DNA from: Ceriagrion tenellum
Lineage: Eukaryota; Arthropoda; Insecta; Odonata; Coenagrionidae
Assembly (NCBI GenBank): GCA_963169105.1
Contig: OY720636.1
Span: 145,723,941 to 145,787,940, forward strand
Direction: 5' to 3'
Length of the DNA stretch: 64,000 bases
Part shown: positions 11,175 through 22,689 of the stretch, one piece after another
Layout of the letters: each line of letters opens with the position of its first letter
How positions within the stretch are numbered: the stretch's first letter is position 1
The notes under the pieces: generated by a model
What the model was told of the DNA's origin: nothing
The model's database searches: none
What the model saw: the letters and a program-made list of their open reading frames with translations, nothing else
Program-made: the position numbers and the translations under genes

Positions 11175-13020
11175 GAGACATAGGGCTGACGCAGACTCAG
11201 ATTAAAACTTAGTCATGATAAAATGTGATGTTAGATTCAAAAGGCTATGTAAAAATAAGAGGATCAAGAGTTGTAACTTGGAAGCTTTGAAACTGGGAAA
11301 AGGAGGGAATATCAGGAGCTAGTGGAATGAACATGAAAAACGTCATCACTGACCTAGGTAAGAAGAATTACAAGGAGTAAAATAATCAACTCTGGAAAGT
11401 AAACATTCAGGCAAAGGAAAATTGGCTGATAAGGCAATGCAAGGAAAAGGAAAGGCTATGTAGGATTTCACTTTTTCCCGGCGAATGACTGCTGTGAATT
11501 TTTCTCTAGTTTCCATCCAGGTAAGATGGATTCACAGGATCTACATCTTACCCGGCCAGAAATCCGAGAAAAATTCACAAATGGAAAGGCTGCAGAAAAA
11601 AGTAAAAATAGGCGAATTATACCCTAAAGTAAAATTGCTATCAGGTCATGAGAGAGAGTAGACAGTATAGAAGATAAAGGACGAAGAAGGTATGATATTA
11701 ATCCAGCAAGCAGATATTCAAGGCAGGTGGAGAGAATACATGGAAGAACTATATTACAGCGACAGTAGACCAGTAAACCAAGAAAAAGTGAATTTGGGAA
11801 CACTAGATGAAGATAACCTCAGACCAAAGATACTAGAGTGATACATAGCAACCATTATGAGAGATGAAGGCAAGAAAAAATGTATACAATACCTTAATTT
11901 CTAAAGACTTTAGGCATAAAAGGTGAACTTTTTCATTCATAGGATCTACAGGGAAGGAGTGTGGCCAAAGTTCTTCATGAAAACAGTCTCGACTCCTTCC
12001 TAAAGAATAGGAAAGCATCACAACTCAAGGAAAATAGAACAATTAGCCTGATATCTCATGTAGCCCTAGTTTGCCAACAATAAAATGATGCAAGGTTGGA
12101 GAGTAGGACAAATTACTACTTGGGCGGTGACCAGTTTGGGTTCCAGAAGGAAAGGTCAACATGGGATGTGATTGAAGTAATGTGAACATGTATAGAAAGA
12201 AACATTGGGTATAGCCAGAATGATTTTGCTTGCTTTGTGGATTTCAAAAAAATGTTTGAAAGAATAAATTGAGAAAAACTATTTCAGATACTCAGTAAAA
12301 ATAGGACAAGATTAATGTGACAAGAGACTAATCAAAAACTTGAGTATGACCTAAAGGGCACAGGTGAGGATGGCTGACGGTGAATCAGGATGGGCAGCTG
12401 TAGGTCACAGGGTAAGCCAAGAGTGCCTGTCCTCACCTTTGCTTTGTACCATACATGCTGAGGATATTGTAAGAGAGGCATGGGAAGAACTTGATGTGGG
12501 AATCAAAGTAGGAGGGCAGCTGATAAAGTCCGTTAGATTTGAAGACAATCATACATTGGTTAGTCAATCTCCTATGGGACTACAAGCTCCAATAGATGCT
12601 AGAGAATTTAAGTGTGGAATATATAGACAAAGATAAACCATAATAAAATAATACTAATCAGATTATTTTGGATAAAGAAAGCAAGGCTGGTCATAAAAGT
12701 AGGACAACACAAACTGGAATTAGAAGAGCATTTAATTACTTTGGCAGTATGCTAGAAAAAAATTCACACAGTAGCAAAGACATAAGCAGGACAATACTTA
12801 GCGTTAGCAAAGGAAGCATAAAGTAATAGAAGGAAGTACAATAAGTTCATTAAAAAAGGAGAATAACATTACCTAAGGACGCATTTAGTAATAGATGGAA
12901 GCTGATGATGGGGACCTTGGGTAAGGTTGTGAAGTAGAGCTTGATATGGAGCATAGCATTGTGTTGGACAGAAACATTGATGTCCGCGAAGCATTGGGCG
13001 TTCACCTAAGATATTCTTCC
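11175..13020 (+). mobile_element. CFDP2/RTE-like LINE, endonuclease end plus reverse transcriptase, decayed
   Basis: It begins with DADSD, stop, NLVMIKCDVRFKRL, the end of an AP-endonuclease domain (SDHNLV). It continues through a linker and reverse transcriptase blocks: VSQECLSSPLLCTIHAEDIV (the RQGCPLSPLLFNIYAE box) and VRFEDNHTLVSQS (the FADD box mutated to FEDN). It ends with MGTLGKVVK and SIALCWTETL (LYGAETW). The same family lies in reverse at 23.97-26.42 kb, and the two can be aligned block by block. Stops and frameshifts are frequent. The catalytic box is broken, so the copy is dead. It sits antisense inside the intron of the CENP-B-domain gene. Confidence 0.85.
11458..11582 (-). mobile_element. 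125-bp short retroposon nested in the LINE, 5' half inverted
   Basis: The insertion is flanked by the 9-bp direct repeat GGAAAGGCT (11449-11457 and 11583-11591). The related LINE at 25.4 kb runs through this point without it. Read on the minus strand its 3' half (GAAACTAGAGAAAAATTCAC, CAGCAGTCATTC, AAATCCTACAT) matches the element at 44437-44571. Its 5' half is the same sequence in reverse orientation, making an inverted repeat of about 35 bp per arm. An inverted 5' segment with a target duplication is what twin-primed LINE-type reverse transcription leaves. The hammerhead-like core is not present in this copy. Confidence 0.75.
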
Positions 13021-13755
13021 TTTGGCAAAAGGATAAACATGTCGCCCCCTGTAGTGCTACATGGTAAATAGGTAGTCAGAAACCCCCAGGCACAAATATT
13101 TTGCAGTGATTAGTTAAAACACTCTCAGTCAATTGAAACGGCCTTTCATCACATGGATTGCTAACTGCTGTGACAACTTAAATATGCCACCATAAAATCA
13201 TAACACACTTAGAATGCTACCTGCTAAAATGCATCTGTCATGCTTAATGCATCCATTGCCCAGTTAAAAATATTTCTTTGCTATTATGTATTTCATTACA
13301 ATTATGTACCATTAAGTTACGTCTTCACTAAGTACTTAAAAGGTGTTTCCCCTTAAAAGTCGGGTTGACAGGTTTCCAATAGGAAATAATGTCCTTAAAA
13401 TCTTAAGGACTCAACATAATCAGAATAAGTATTTCCAGAATATAAATTATTTTAGATCAGGAAAACAAACCCTTTAAATTACTAAATAGCACATGGCATT
13501 TTGAATGCATTGCCAATGCAAATGCCATATTTGGGCTAACAAAAGTTTAAGAACTGGCAGTTTCTTAGTTGTCAAATTTTCAGCTAAAAAAGGTAATTGA
13601 GGTCAATATCAACATCAATGACCAAATTACTTCGTTGGAGACCAAGAATGAAAATATCAAGGAGCCCAGCAAGTAAAGCCCAAGGATACTTCAAACCGAA
13701 CACTAAAATCTGCGCTAAGTAAACATGTACACACAATGTACGAGCAACGACTTAC

Positions 13756-14328
13756 CTCATTTAGGGCCATTATTTCTTCTTCGAACTTCCTAATAACATG
13801 CACAGCAGTCTTACTAATCCCAAAACACACAGCAGTCTCCCTCTCTGAAAGTACTTCAGCAACAGCCAAGACGTCCACCTTTTCAGCAATGCTCATATCT
13901 TTCCGCTGTATAGATGCAGGACTGCGAGACGTCATGGGACTTTTTTCACACGAACTCTTTTTTTGAGTTCCTGGAAAACGCAGTATTTCTTCCTCGTCAT
14001 CGCTGAGATATCGATTCGGCGAAGACGACGGTGCACTCTGCAAATTTTGGTCGGTTTTCCGTCGTTTTGGCTTCTCACATTTATTAATACGAGGCTGAGA
14101 AGGTGAAATAGGGCTCGATTGACACATTGTGCCCATTTTCAACCGCTTCCACACGGTATAACCACCAGCGACTTCTGGCGGATTTCCTTCGTCACGGGAA
14201 TCCGCATCATTATTTAATGGACGAGGATCGTGTAGGGTTATCATGGATGATGTTGTGTGCCGGTGTCCTTTCTTCTTATTTTGAATCTCAGCTGCTGCAT
14301 GACGTCGTTTTCTTCGTTCTCCTGGCAT
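13756..14328 (-). CDS. CENP-B/jerky-like DNA-binding protein, exon 1 with start codon
   Basis: The open frame runs from ATG (14328) through 191 codons to a textbook donor, GAG then GTAAGT, at 13756. Residues 1-130 are basic, Ser/Pro-rich and probably disordered, with nuclear-type basic runs (GERRKRRH, KPKRRKTDQ) and an acidic patch (SDDEEE). Residues about 145-185 read DMSIAEKVDVLAVAEVLSER, then ETAVCFGISKTAVHVIRKFE. That is the first helix-turn-helix of CENP-B/Psq type (L--EK--V----E-G-S---VA--FGIS-STV--I-K). The frame joins in phase 0 to the exon at 9923-10219, which supplies the second DNA-binding motif. The role is probably sequence-specific DNA binding in the nucleus. The intact frame across a splice junction argues for a host gene derived from a pogo/Tigger transposase rather than a dead copy. 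Confidence 0.8.
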
Positions 14329-14894
14329 GATTGCTTACTGTTCGCGCCAGTCATTCAAAATAATATTCTTCTGAGCTCAACTCAAAGTGGGGGTCTAATA
14401 GCCGAGAAATGAATAGCAAACTTTACTGCTTAATGCCATACACCCACTAAAGACAGACTAGAAACCAGAGTTTATAAATAGATACAATCGAACAATACTT
14501 GACTACATAAAGGCACAAAACATACCGGCAAAAGCTTACATGTCGCGGAGTGTTAAAGCATATCAAAATCGCTTTTTTGTTACCTTACTATTTGTGAAGA
14601 TTATTAATCAAGAAATGCTCACATCACGATAGAATATTTCCCCATACACAGTACACTACCAGTTTAAAACAAATCACAGGCTTTTCTTCTAAGCGCCACC
14701 ATGATTTTGTGAGAACAGTTGAATGCTGTAATTATGTTTAAGACGAGGAGGCGCTAGAGAGCAAGATAACCTTTTTTAAAGGCAAATTATATTGCACTTT
14801 CCTATACCGTCAATTTGCACCATTTTTTAATGCTTTCATATGTATTCCTTCACTCTATATGGTATTTCAAATGTGATCACGCTCAACAGTATAT
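14329..14894. other. Upstream region of the CENP-B-domain gene
   Basis: The minus-strand start codon is at 14328, so the promoter and 5' untranslated region should lie here. I see no clear TATA box or other defining motif. Confidence 0.3.
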
Positions 14895-15182
14895 TTTGTG
14901 GATTAACTCCCTGCTCGTTGCCCCTGCGCGCGCATTCCCTTGTAACCCCCCCTCAGGAAACGCGCATCTGATGCGCGGGAGTGTTACGTGCGAATAAAAA
15001 AAAATAATTTCGGCTGCGAAAGGGCCGCGGAAGGTCAGCTCGAGCAGTCGAGAACTGACTGTGTTCGGTGTAACTTGTGTGAGGTATATTACATCAAGTT
15101 AAGTGACGTGTTTGGTTTCTTTCACCGACCGGGGGGTCCCTCCCACCCAACCCGGGTTATCATTATTGCAGCAGGCATGGTA
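14895..15182 (+). other. GC-rich CpG-containing block, possible promoter or first exon
   Basis: A sharp GC-rich segment (TGCGCGCGCATTCCC, AACGCGCATCTGATGCGCGG) leads into sequence ending GCAGGCATG and then GTAAAT, which could be a first ATG directly followed by a donor. It lies about 570 bp from the divergently oriented CENP-B-domain gene, so a shared promoter is conceivable. Nothing in the sequence proves transcription. Confidence 0.2.
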
Positions 15183-16600
15183 AATACCTCCTTCATTTTT
15201 TCTTTCTTTTTATCAATGACTCCAATTTTTTTACGCTGATATTTTTGCTCAGGGTACATTTTAAGTGGTGCTTTGATTTTTCGATTAGTACTCAGCGTTG
15301 TCATGCGTTTTGGAAACGCGAGAGAACTTTTGAGACATATTTCAGCATCCGTTTCTTTAGTTTGCGATCGACTAAAGTTGTTATACGTGACGCACGGAAA
15401 TAAGTTTACGATTGTATCATCAGTGGTATCACTTTAATTCCTCTGCAGGTTCCATTGGTTTTCGATTCTATTCTAACTGCGCTGTAAAAAAAGTTTCATT
15501 GAAAATTATTTGAATAGGTGGGCTGAAAGTTGGATGTTCCGAATTTTGGCGTCAACCACTTGTAACCATTATAAATTCTGTCTTCGGGTGAAATCGAACG
15601 AAGTGTATGAATTCTAAATCATTACTTCTGTATTGACAAGTTTCTCTACATTTCTCTTTTCTGTGCAATACTTAAACGTTTACAGTATCCAGAGCCGTCG
15701 CCGAGGATGAGACAAACGAACCTCTGGTCTTACGTTAGAATCTGAAAGTAGTACGTTAAGAAAGATTAAATAATTGCCTAAGATTTCGATTTTATGGATT
15801 TACTATTCCAATCCGTTCAGACGAAATACGGACAGACGAAAAACTTTGCCGTGACACTTGTAATTGCTACTTGAAAATAAGAAACTTGGGAAACGACTAT
15901 AATGAAAATAATCGGCCGAAACATTTCTCACTACTTGGGCTAATTTTTCTTTAGGAATAGTAGTTGCACCTCTTCATGTGCTCGCTAAAGAACTCTTAGC
16001 GCATACGGTTCTTCCAAAGGGTTGGCGCCCAAATGTGGCCGGCAGCTCGACGTCCGAATTTATTTGGGCGCATCCTCAACGGCTCTTCGTTTCCTGAAAA
16101 ATTCTTTCAAGGCCTGAGATGATGAAGAGAAGTGTGTTTTCTAAGTTGAAATGGTCTCAAAATTAATATTTTCTGATGTGACAACGGTGCGGTGTGAAAC
16201 TTTACCGGAAATTTACTTTTAAATGAATCATTCTAACGAATATCTCAGGGCTGAGTGCAATTTTTCATTCTTGTCTCAGGTACTAAAATGGTCGGCTGTG
16301 ATAGCAGATCTGGAGGGATTTTTCTTCAAATTTGGTCCAGGTGTTGGCAAATTATTTTTGATTTAACATTTTGTCACTTCGTCAAGTTTATCGTCAGCCG
16401 TGAAAAAAGTAACTCTCCCGTCGTTTGACATTGAAACTGTTGCGAAAGGCATCTGCCTCGAGCTGTGAAAGGTTGCGTTGCTTCCTTGGAAAAAATATAT
16501 TTTCAAACTCCAATAACTAATGTATAAAAACGGGGAATATGGATGAAACTAATACATTATAAATGCCTAATTTGGTCATGAGCTGATAATTGAGGAATTT
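15183..16600. other. Unassigned sequence
   Basis: No convincing open frame, repeat or RNA gene. The short minus-strand frame at 15122-15304 is treated as chance. Confidence 0.35.
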
Positions 16601-16639
16601 CTTTATATTCTCTCTCTTTTGCATATTTTATGGGTTAAG

Positions 16640-16925
16640 TAAAATTTACCTTCAAAATTTCATGAACAATGTTGAAAAGGAGCGACTGCATTTGAAACGA
16701 ACGAAGAGCGAAACTTTGAGTAATAAAACCACCGGGAAGTGTAACAATATGGAAAAGGTCTTCACACAAATGAGGCAAGAGGACCGAAGCAAAGATAAGC
16801 GCACTGAAAGTACGCATGAATCACTACCAGAGGATTTAAGTACAACTTAGATGACAATTATCAGTGCGAATACTGTAACTAACCAATGATAAGCTGAAAA
16901 TAAAGTGGCTGTTATTGTGTTTAGA
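16640..16925 (+). CDS. Possible terminal exon of an unknown gene
   Basis: After a pyrimidine-rich stretch and the AG at about 16639, a frame reads KIYLQNFMNNVEKERLHLKR, TKSETLSNKTTG, MRQEDRSKDKRTESTHESLP and stops at 16850. AATAAA follows at about 16899. The residues are charged and low in bias toward chance frames, and the polyadenylation signal is well placed. I recognise no family, there is no second exon I can join to it in phase, and the length is within chance. Kept only as a candidate. Confidence 0.18.
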
Positions 16926-17114
16926 AGATGCTATTTCTTTAAAGTATTTAATAGATAATTTAATAGATGATGTGTCACGTAAAATCATTAATTACTCTTT
17001 CTTTCCTCTTGGCTTTTAATGGCTTTTTTTGTGTGCATCGTGACGATTTAGTTACGTAATCTCGAACGGCTCAAACGCTCAACCCCCAAGTCGTTTGACG
17101 TTTGGTAGATAATC

Positions 17115-17265
17115 TTTGTTTGGTAGCCTTGCCAACTCGTCCGAGTACATGAATACTTTATTATTAGGAAATCGAGGGATCTGGGTTCAATTCCCAGTCC
17201 AGGCGAATGATTTTTCCAGTGTGAATTTCACACAATTAATAGCTACATTACGTAAGGTTATACTT
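17115..17265 (+). mobile_element. tRNA-like SINE candidate (T-arm and B box)
   Basis: CTGGGTTCAATTCCCAG near 17187-17203 makes a perfect 5-bp T-arm with a 7-base loop and contains a consensus RNA polymerase III B box (GGTTCAATTCC). TCCAGGCGA follows as in a tRNA 3' side. The 5' acceptor strand does not pair with it and the D-arm is unclear, so it is not an intact tRNA gene. A tRNA-derived SINE head or a decayed tRNA pseudogene fits best. Confidence 0.4.
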
Positions 17266-17506
17266 AGACAAGAGTGCATTTGAGATGCTCTTTCCCTAGT
17301 GCCGGGATTTTTAAAAGAACTTCCGTTCCACATAGCTCACTGCGGCGTTGCTTTTGTACCCGAAGAGCCGCCACTGTTGCGGGGAAATGCATTGGAGTCG
17401 TAACATTCCACTGAACGCGGAAGTGAGGTTGGCAGCAATTCAAATATCAACAGCGGGATAACATCACACATGACCGAGATAAAAGTTCAAGGAACGTTCC
17501 CAGGGA

Positions 17507-18460
17507 ATTATGTTTTTTCTTGGCATAGTTGAGAAAGATAGAGAAATGACGAATTAATAGAAAACAGGAGTTTAGACACCAGCGAGTAGACCGGTAACTT
17601 CTTCGTTCTGAGTCTATACGTATAGAATTTCTTACTATAGAAATGACATGGCGGATTCCGCCACACTTTACTCAATTACGGTGATAATGGAATACATTCG
17701 GGCCCGGTTTTACATTTTGAAGCCGAGTGGGCACTAATCATTGCAGCGACATCTCTTCCCACGCCCGCAATTCTCCTCCTCATTTCTAATGGAAATAGAA
17801 AGCTGAAAATTAGTCGCTCTCCTGACCCAAACTGTTTTAACCCCTCCGCCACCGATTTTTTAATCATCATTTTTAAGAAAAGCACAATATTGGTGACCAC
17901 TGTTTACTTCTTTAGAGGTAGTAGGCAAAGGTATTATGTTTTTTGCTTGGCATAGTTGAGAAAGATAGAGAAATGACGAATTAATAGAAAACACGAGTTT
18001 AGACACCAGCGAGTAGACCGGTAACTTCTTCGTTCTGAGTCTTTACGTATAGAATATCTTACTATAGAAATGACATGGCGGATTCCGCCACACTTCATTA
18101 AATTAAGGTGATTATGGAATACATTCGGGCTCGATTTTTGATTTTGAAGCTGAGTTGGCACTAATCATGGCAGCAACATCTCTTCTCACGCCCGCAATTC
18201 TCCTCCTCATTTCTAATGGCAATAGAAAACTTGAAATTAGTCGCTCTCCTCCGCAACTCTCCTCCACATTTCTAATGGCAATAAAAAACTTAAAATTAGT
18301 CGCTCTCCTCCTCATTTCTAATGGCAATAGAAAACAGAAAATTAGTAGCTCTCCCAACCCAAACCGTTTTAACCCCTCCGCCACCGATATTTTATCATTA
18401 TTTTAAAGAAAAGTATAACATTGGTGTCCCCTGTTTACTTATTTAGAGGTAGTAGGCAAA
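17507..18460. repeat. Tandem duplication, about 427-bp period, with a nested 50-bp expansion
   Basis: Unit one (17509-17930) and unit two (17935-18460) both open with TATGTTTTTT and TTGGCATAGTTGAG and close with TTTAGAGGTAGTAGGCAAAG. They share long stretches (CACCAGCGAGTAGACCGGTA, CATGGCGGATTCCGCCACAC). Unit two is longer because the segment CTCCTCATTTCTAATGGCAA plus TAGAAA, AAATTAGTCGCTCTC is repeated three times at about 18200-18345. Small open frames on either strand repeat in both units for that reason and are not taken as genes. Confidence 0.88.
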
Positions 18461-19430
18461 GATAAAACGAATGAGAACAGGAGTACGCGTTATTTTATTA
18501 ACAAATTAGTAGCTTTCAGAGCACACTCAAAAAATAATGACTAAAAATGTTTGCTAACGTAAAAAATTGGGAAATGCCGCCCTCAAAAAGTTTGTGCTCT
18601 AGGCAAGTGCCTAATCCGTGCCTGCACACATTCGTGAAAACCAGGGGCAGATTGAAAGGTGGGAAATTGAAGTACTCAATAAAATAAAGGGGGTGGAAAA
18701 TTCTTAGAGAAAGTAATTCAATTGAATATAATATAACATGTATTTGGCAACTTCCACATTTCGGTAACTTCAGTTGCCCTTTGAGAAAAGTAAAGAGGAT
18801 ACAGAAAAGTAGGGAACTTAATTGAAGAAAGACTCCCATTAGGTTACCAAATCATATTTCTGCGGTGGATATAACTTGAATGGAGCTCTTTGAAATGTTG
18901 ATCAAGCTCAAGGCAGTATAATAAATTAATCGGAATGGACGTGACCAAGGTTTTCACTAAGCTTTTCTTCCAGCTGTTTATGCCTTGTCGGCACCCCCAG
19001 GCTTACGGCCTACTTATAATTATATTTGGGTGGTTGGAGCAATTTTGGTTACGTTTGCGTTAAACTTTATTTACGTAAATATATCAGTAATATTAATTGA
19101 TAAAAACGAAGACTATTGCTCCATACCGATTTATTATCACAGCCTGATTGACATGACGTATGTTTTGTAATAATTCGATTACATATGTACCGATTTTCTT
19201 TTAAACGCGAAAGAATACATTTATGTAATAATTGCTAATAACAAATTCCAAGATGTCTAGTCCATCCCAATATTCGCAAACTACACCTTCTCCTTTACCT
19301 TTTCTTTAATCATTTCTATTACTGCAAGTATAGTGAGTTATAACGCCTAAACAGATCCACTTCACCGAAATGTCGTCCCAGTATTTTCTTCCAACTTGAT
19401 TAAAAGGTTATTAAAATGTGCATTCAATGA
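18461..19430. other. Unassigned AT-rich sequence
   Basis: Nothing recognised on either strand. Confidence 0.35.
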
Positions 19431-19690
19431 ACCACGATTACCGCTCGTGCCCTTTCCCCGCGCGCCACCCTGGCGGGTAGGCGGTCTAGGGGTAAGGGTG
19501 GCGGGGACAGGGAGCAGGGGCCCCCGCAATGTGCTCGGGCTTTGCGTTGCGGGAGCTTCATGTTGTGTGAGGTTGCGAACAGTGCTGCGGTGGAAGGTCA
19601 ACCATCGTGCGTTAAACATGGTGGGTGAACGTCCTGCGCTTCACTTGCCGCTGTGCGGGACTCGCCGCAGAAGGTTCTTCACAGGAGTGG
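19431..19690. other. GC- and CpG-rich island-like block
   Basis: Sequence such as CCCGCGCGCCACCCTGGCGG and GGGGCCCCCGCAATG stands out from AT-rich surroundings. It is open on both strands (19396-19875 plus, 19362-19619 minus), as high-GC sequence usually is. No domain recognised. It could be a promoter or untranslated exon. Confidence 0.25.
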
Positions 19691-21940
19691 GAATAGTAAT
19701 TTCCCAAACCACTTACAGAACCTCGCTCTTTTTAGGTTTGCCGTGGGTTGACGTCGATGTACCCCTGGCAACAAATATTTTAACCGAGATATTTGGTCTA
19801 AATTTCTTTATTTTCCTCTCCAACCTGGGACTATCCACTCAAAACCTTTCTACACCAATATTTCCCCTCCTGTAATTATGTCTTCTATCTTTGTGATCAC
19901 ATCACTAGGGAACTTAGAACCCTGCGTCAAATATGTTAAGAAATGAAAGCGACAAAATGTGTTCTTAATTGACAAAAAGTATTATTAAATACACAAATAA
20001 TTGATTTGAGTTATCAGCCCATGACCCGCCATGGCGCGCCAGTTCAAAAGCTTGACACGCGACAGAGTTCGGTGAAAAATTTGGAATTAGCACATTAAAA
20101 AACTAACCACAAAGCTTTTCTCTTTTTAGGTTCACCTTAAGTAATATTTTCACTCCAGCGCACGTTTACCCTGGAGCAAAGATGGAAACAGAGAGAGAGG
20201 GAGGGAGAGAGATTTTGGACTGAAGCTCGCGGTGAATCCCCGTGAAAATAAATAATCCTCTATCTATTTCACCATCCCATCTAAAAATGCACTGACATTA
20301 AAACCGATCGGCCTCAACGAGGCCAAAAAGGTTGTACAGCAATAGATGCTGAAGCGCAAACATCTCATAATGTATCAGTTGGTAAATGTAAGCGTCAAAC
20401 AAAGATAATCTGACTCAAATCAACGAAATCATAATCTGCTGGAGAGTTCGAGTTAGGTTCCATTATGGCTGCGAGCAGTTCGAATGAAGAGGAGAAATTG
20501 AATTTAAAACAGCTTTTGAATATCCATTTTAATTGTTATGAGTGAATACGTTTCTCTCCTTTTTTTATCACCACAGATATATCTTTCGTAATTCCACTTA
20601 TTATTCTCTGGTTAGCTTTCAGTATCCATTTACCGAGAAAAAAAACGGAAGAGGAATACGAGCAGCCTGGAGAGGTTTTAGTCAAGGATTTGAAAGAAGA
20701 TTTACGAAGTATAATGCGTCGATAGGCAATATACTGAAGCAGGAGAAGTTTATGGCCTTCCGCAATCTTTCAATCCTAAGATTGCTTGACTGCAGCCCTC
20801 CATCCTTCCCTAGCTAATTTAAGTTCCCTTACTTCCTGGTAGCTCTTCCTATGTCTTTTTTTTGGAGCATAAATTTATTCCTGGGTCTTCCCCTGAACAC
20901 TTTTCCCTATATTTTACCTTCTAATATGTTTTTCTCAGACATTAGGCTCTATCATATTGATAAACAATTAATGTCTTGAGTTATACACTCGATGTCATTT
21001 CAGAACAGAAGAGCAGATGAGAAGAAGATATCTACAAGATGGGGACAAAATTAGCAGGGAAATTAAGACAAGGCCAGTGAATGAAGCAGGTTTAGAGAGG
21101 GCTCTTAAGATTGAATTAGAGGAGTGAATGGCAGCCAAGAGAAAGTTGGTAAGGAAAATGATAGCCAATCTGGGTTGAATGAGTGAGGGCAGTGCTATTG
21201 AAAAAACGAAGGAGGAAATTTTGCGAAGTTAAGGACAAAAAACCTCGGAAAAAGGTTGATTTTCATGCATAGGTGGTTAAAAAATAAGCGTTGTGGTGGA
21301 TTCAATCCCTTTAATTTTCCGCTCATTGACAAGGAATAGCGGAGCTTCTCGCATTCTAGAGCACTGGGATATGTTCAACTTCTGCGGAAGAAATTCCTTC
21401 TCTATTTCCTACCTCGATTGAGCATTATAGCTGAATATTGTATCAATAGCTGTGTGTGGTAATTGACCGAGATTAAACTTATTTTGTAGACTTTCAAGCC
21501 TACACCAGTCATCGGCCGAATATTTTAGTTGGTTTATTTTAACATATTTACTTTAATACAAAGTAATTCATATTTTATGAAACCCGACCTACTACGGTAG
21601 ATCAGATACTGATGATGAGATTAGAGAAATAGATTGCAGACAGGTTTTAAATATTATCTTTCCTGCGATCGATAAGAGACCACTATGGCTGCCAATTATA
21701 CTTTAAACTAGAGTAGTTACAGTGGGTAGGTAGTGCCACTAATTAGTTGATTTACTCCCTAGTAATTGTTACTTAATCTGCAGAATATGCGGACGTTTCT
21801 AACATACGAGCAACAGTAACACGGACGTTTGGATAAGGCAATCAAACCTCTATTCCATTCCGATCAAGATATGAATGGAAAGAGAAAAAAAATTTCTTTT
21901 CTTATCTCCCGAATACATAAGTGAATACATATGTACCTAC
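19691..21940. other. Unassigned sequence
   Basis: A short purine tract (AGAGAGAGGGAGGGAGAGAG near 20190) is the only local feature. No coding or repeat family recognised. Confidence 0.35.
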
Positions 21941-22610
21941 GTACATACATGCTCTCCCGCCATTACCACGTGTGGGAGGATGGGCCCTTTTACCCCTTCC
22001 TCTACTTTGTGATATACCCCCACGCGGTATCCCTGTCTCTAACCCTAAACCCTCCTCCTGTGCCCCCTCCTCTCCCTCCGTCCCTCGTAGGGCTCTCGCG
22101 CGTTCTGCTTTCTGCTGGAAAAAATTGAACCGCGGGGCATACATCACTTGTGGGACCTCCATGACATTTCCATTATGGACTCAATTCTGCAATGGGCGAC
22201 AAGGAATCCAAGCCGTTGGAATCGAATGAAAAATTCAAACGGACAACCAATAATATCGCGTTAAGGGAATTCTCCCCCTCCTCTTCTTCCGATTCCCCAT
22301 CCACACATATTTCACACGTACGCTCGGCGATCGGCATATTTTCTTTCCATCTGGCGCTGGCGTCGCCGCTGAGGAGGTCAGATGCCGGCGGGCGCCGCAC
22401 GCCCTGTCTCGCGCGAATATTGGAATTGGAATTCGCGACTGCGGTCGGGAGTTCCTGGCTCATGGGACGCCGTCGAAATCGAGAAATGGACGGCAGAGGG
22501 AGTGAAGGATGGTCAGTGAGAGACGCCCGGATGGACGGCCTTCATCTCGGGCTGAAATTGAGGCAAACAGATCTCCTCTACGCCGTAGTCACGATTCTGT
22601 CCTGAAGATG
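21941..22610. other. GC-rich block open on several frames
   Basis: This GC-rich stretch holds overlapping frames on both strands (for example 22192-22605 plus, 22173-22463 minus). The residues are rich in R, S, P and G as expected of non-coding GC-rich DNA. I see no splice boundaries or domain that would favour one strand. Confidence 0.25.
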
Positions 22611-22689
22611 ATGAGGCCAACAGAGATGTCAATTAACTTCATTCGTGTATTCTACCAGGTGATTGGTGGGTTTGTAAATGGTCCTTAAT

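Larger units (their letters stand above)
10220..13755 (-). other. Intron of the CENP-B-domain gene
   Basis: This 3536-bp phase-0 intron starts with GTAAGT and ends in ATTTAG. It carries a plus-strand CFDP2-like LINE copy (about 11175-13020), which itself carries a 125-bp retroposon (11458-11582). The parts at 10220-11170 and 13025-13755 show nothing recognisable. The LINE lies antisense to the gene. Confidence 0.7.

Noticed and set aside
13040..13062. CGCCCCCTGTAGTG as a CTCF-like insulator site
   Set aside because: A single short partial match is expected by chance in 64 kb.
22600..22640. CCTGAAGATGATGAGGCC as a ninth hammerhead-like core
   Set aside because: It has the CTGAAGAT start but no pairing hairpin followed by GAAAC, so only the start matches.
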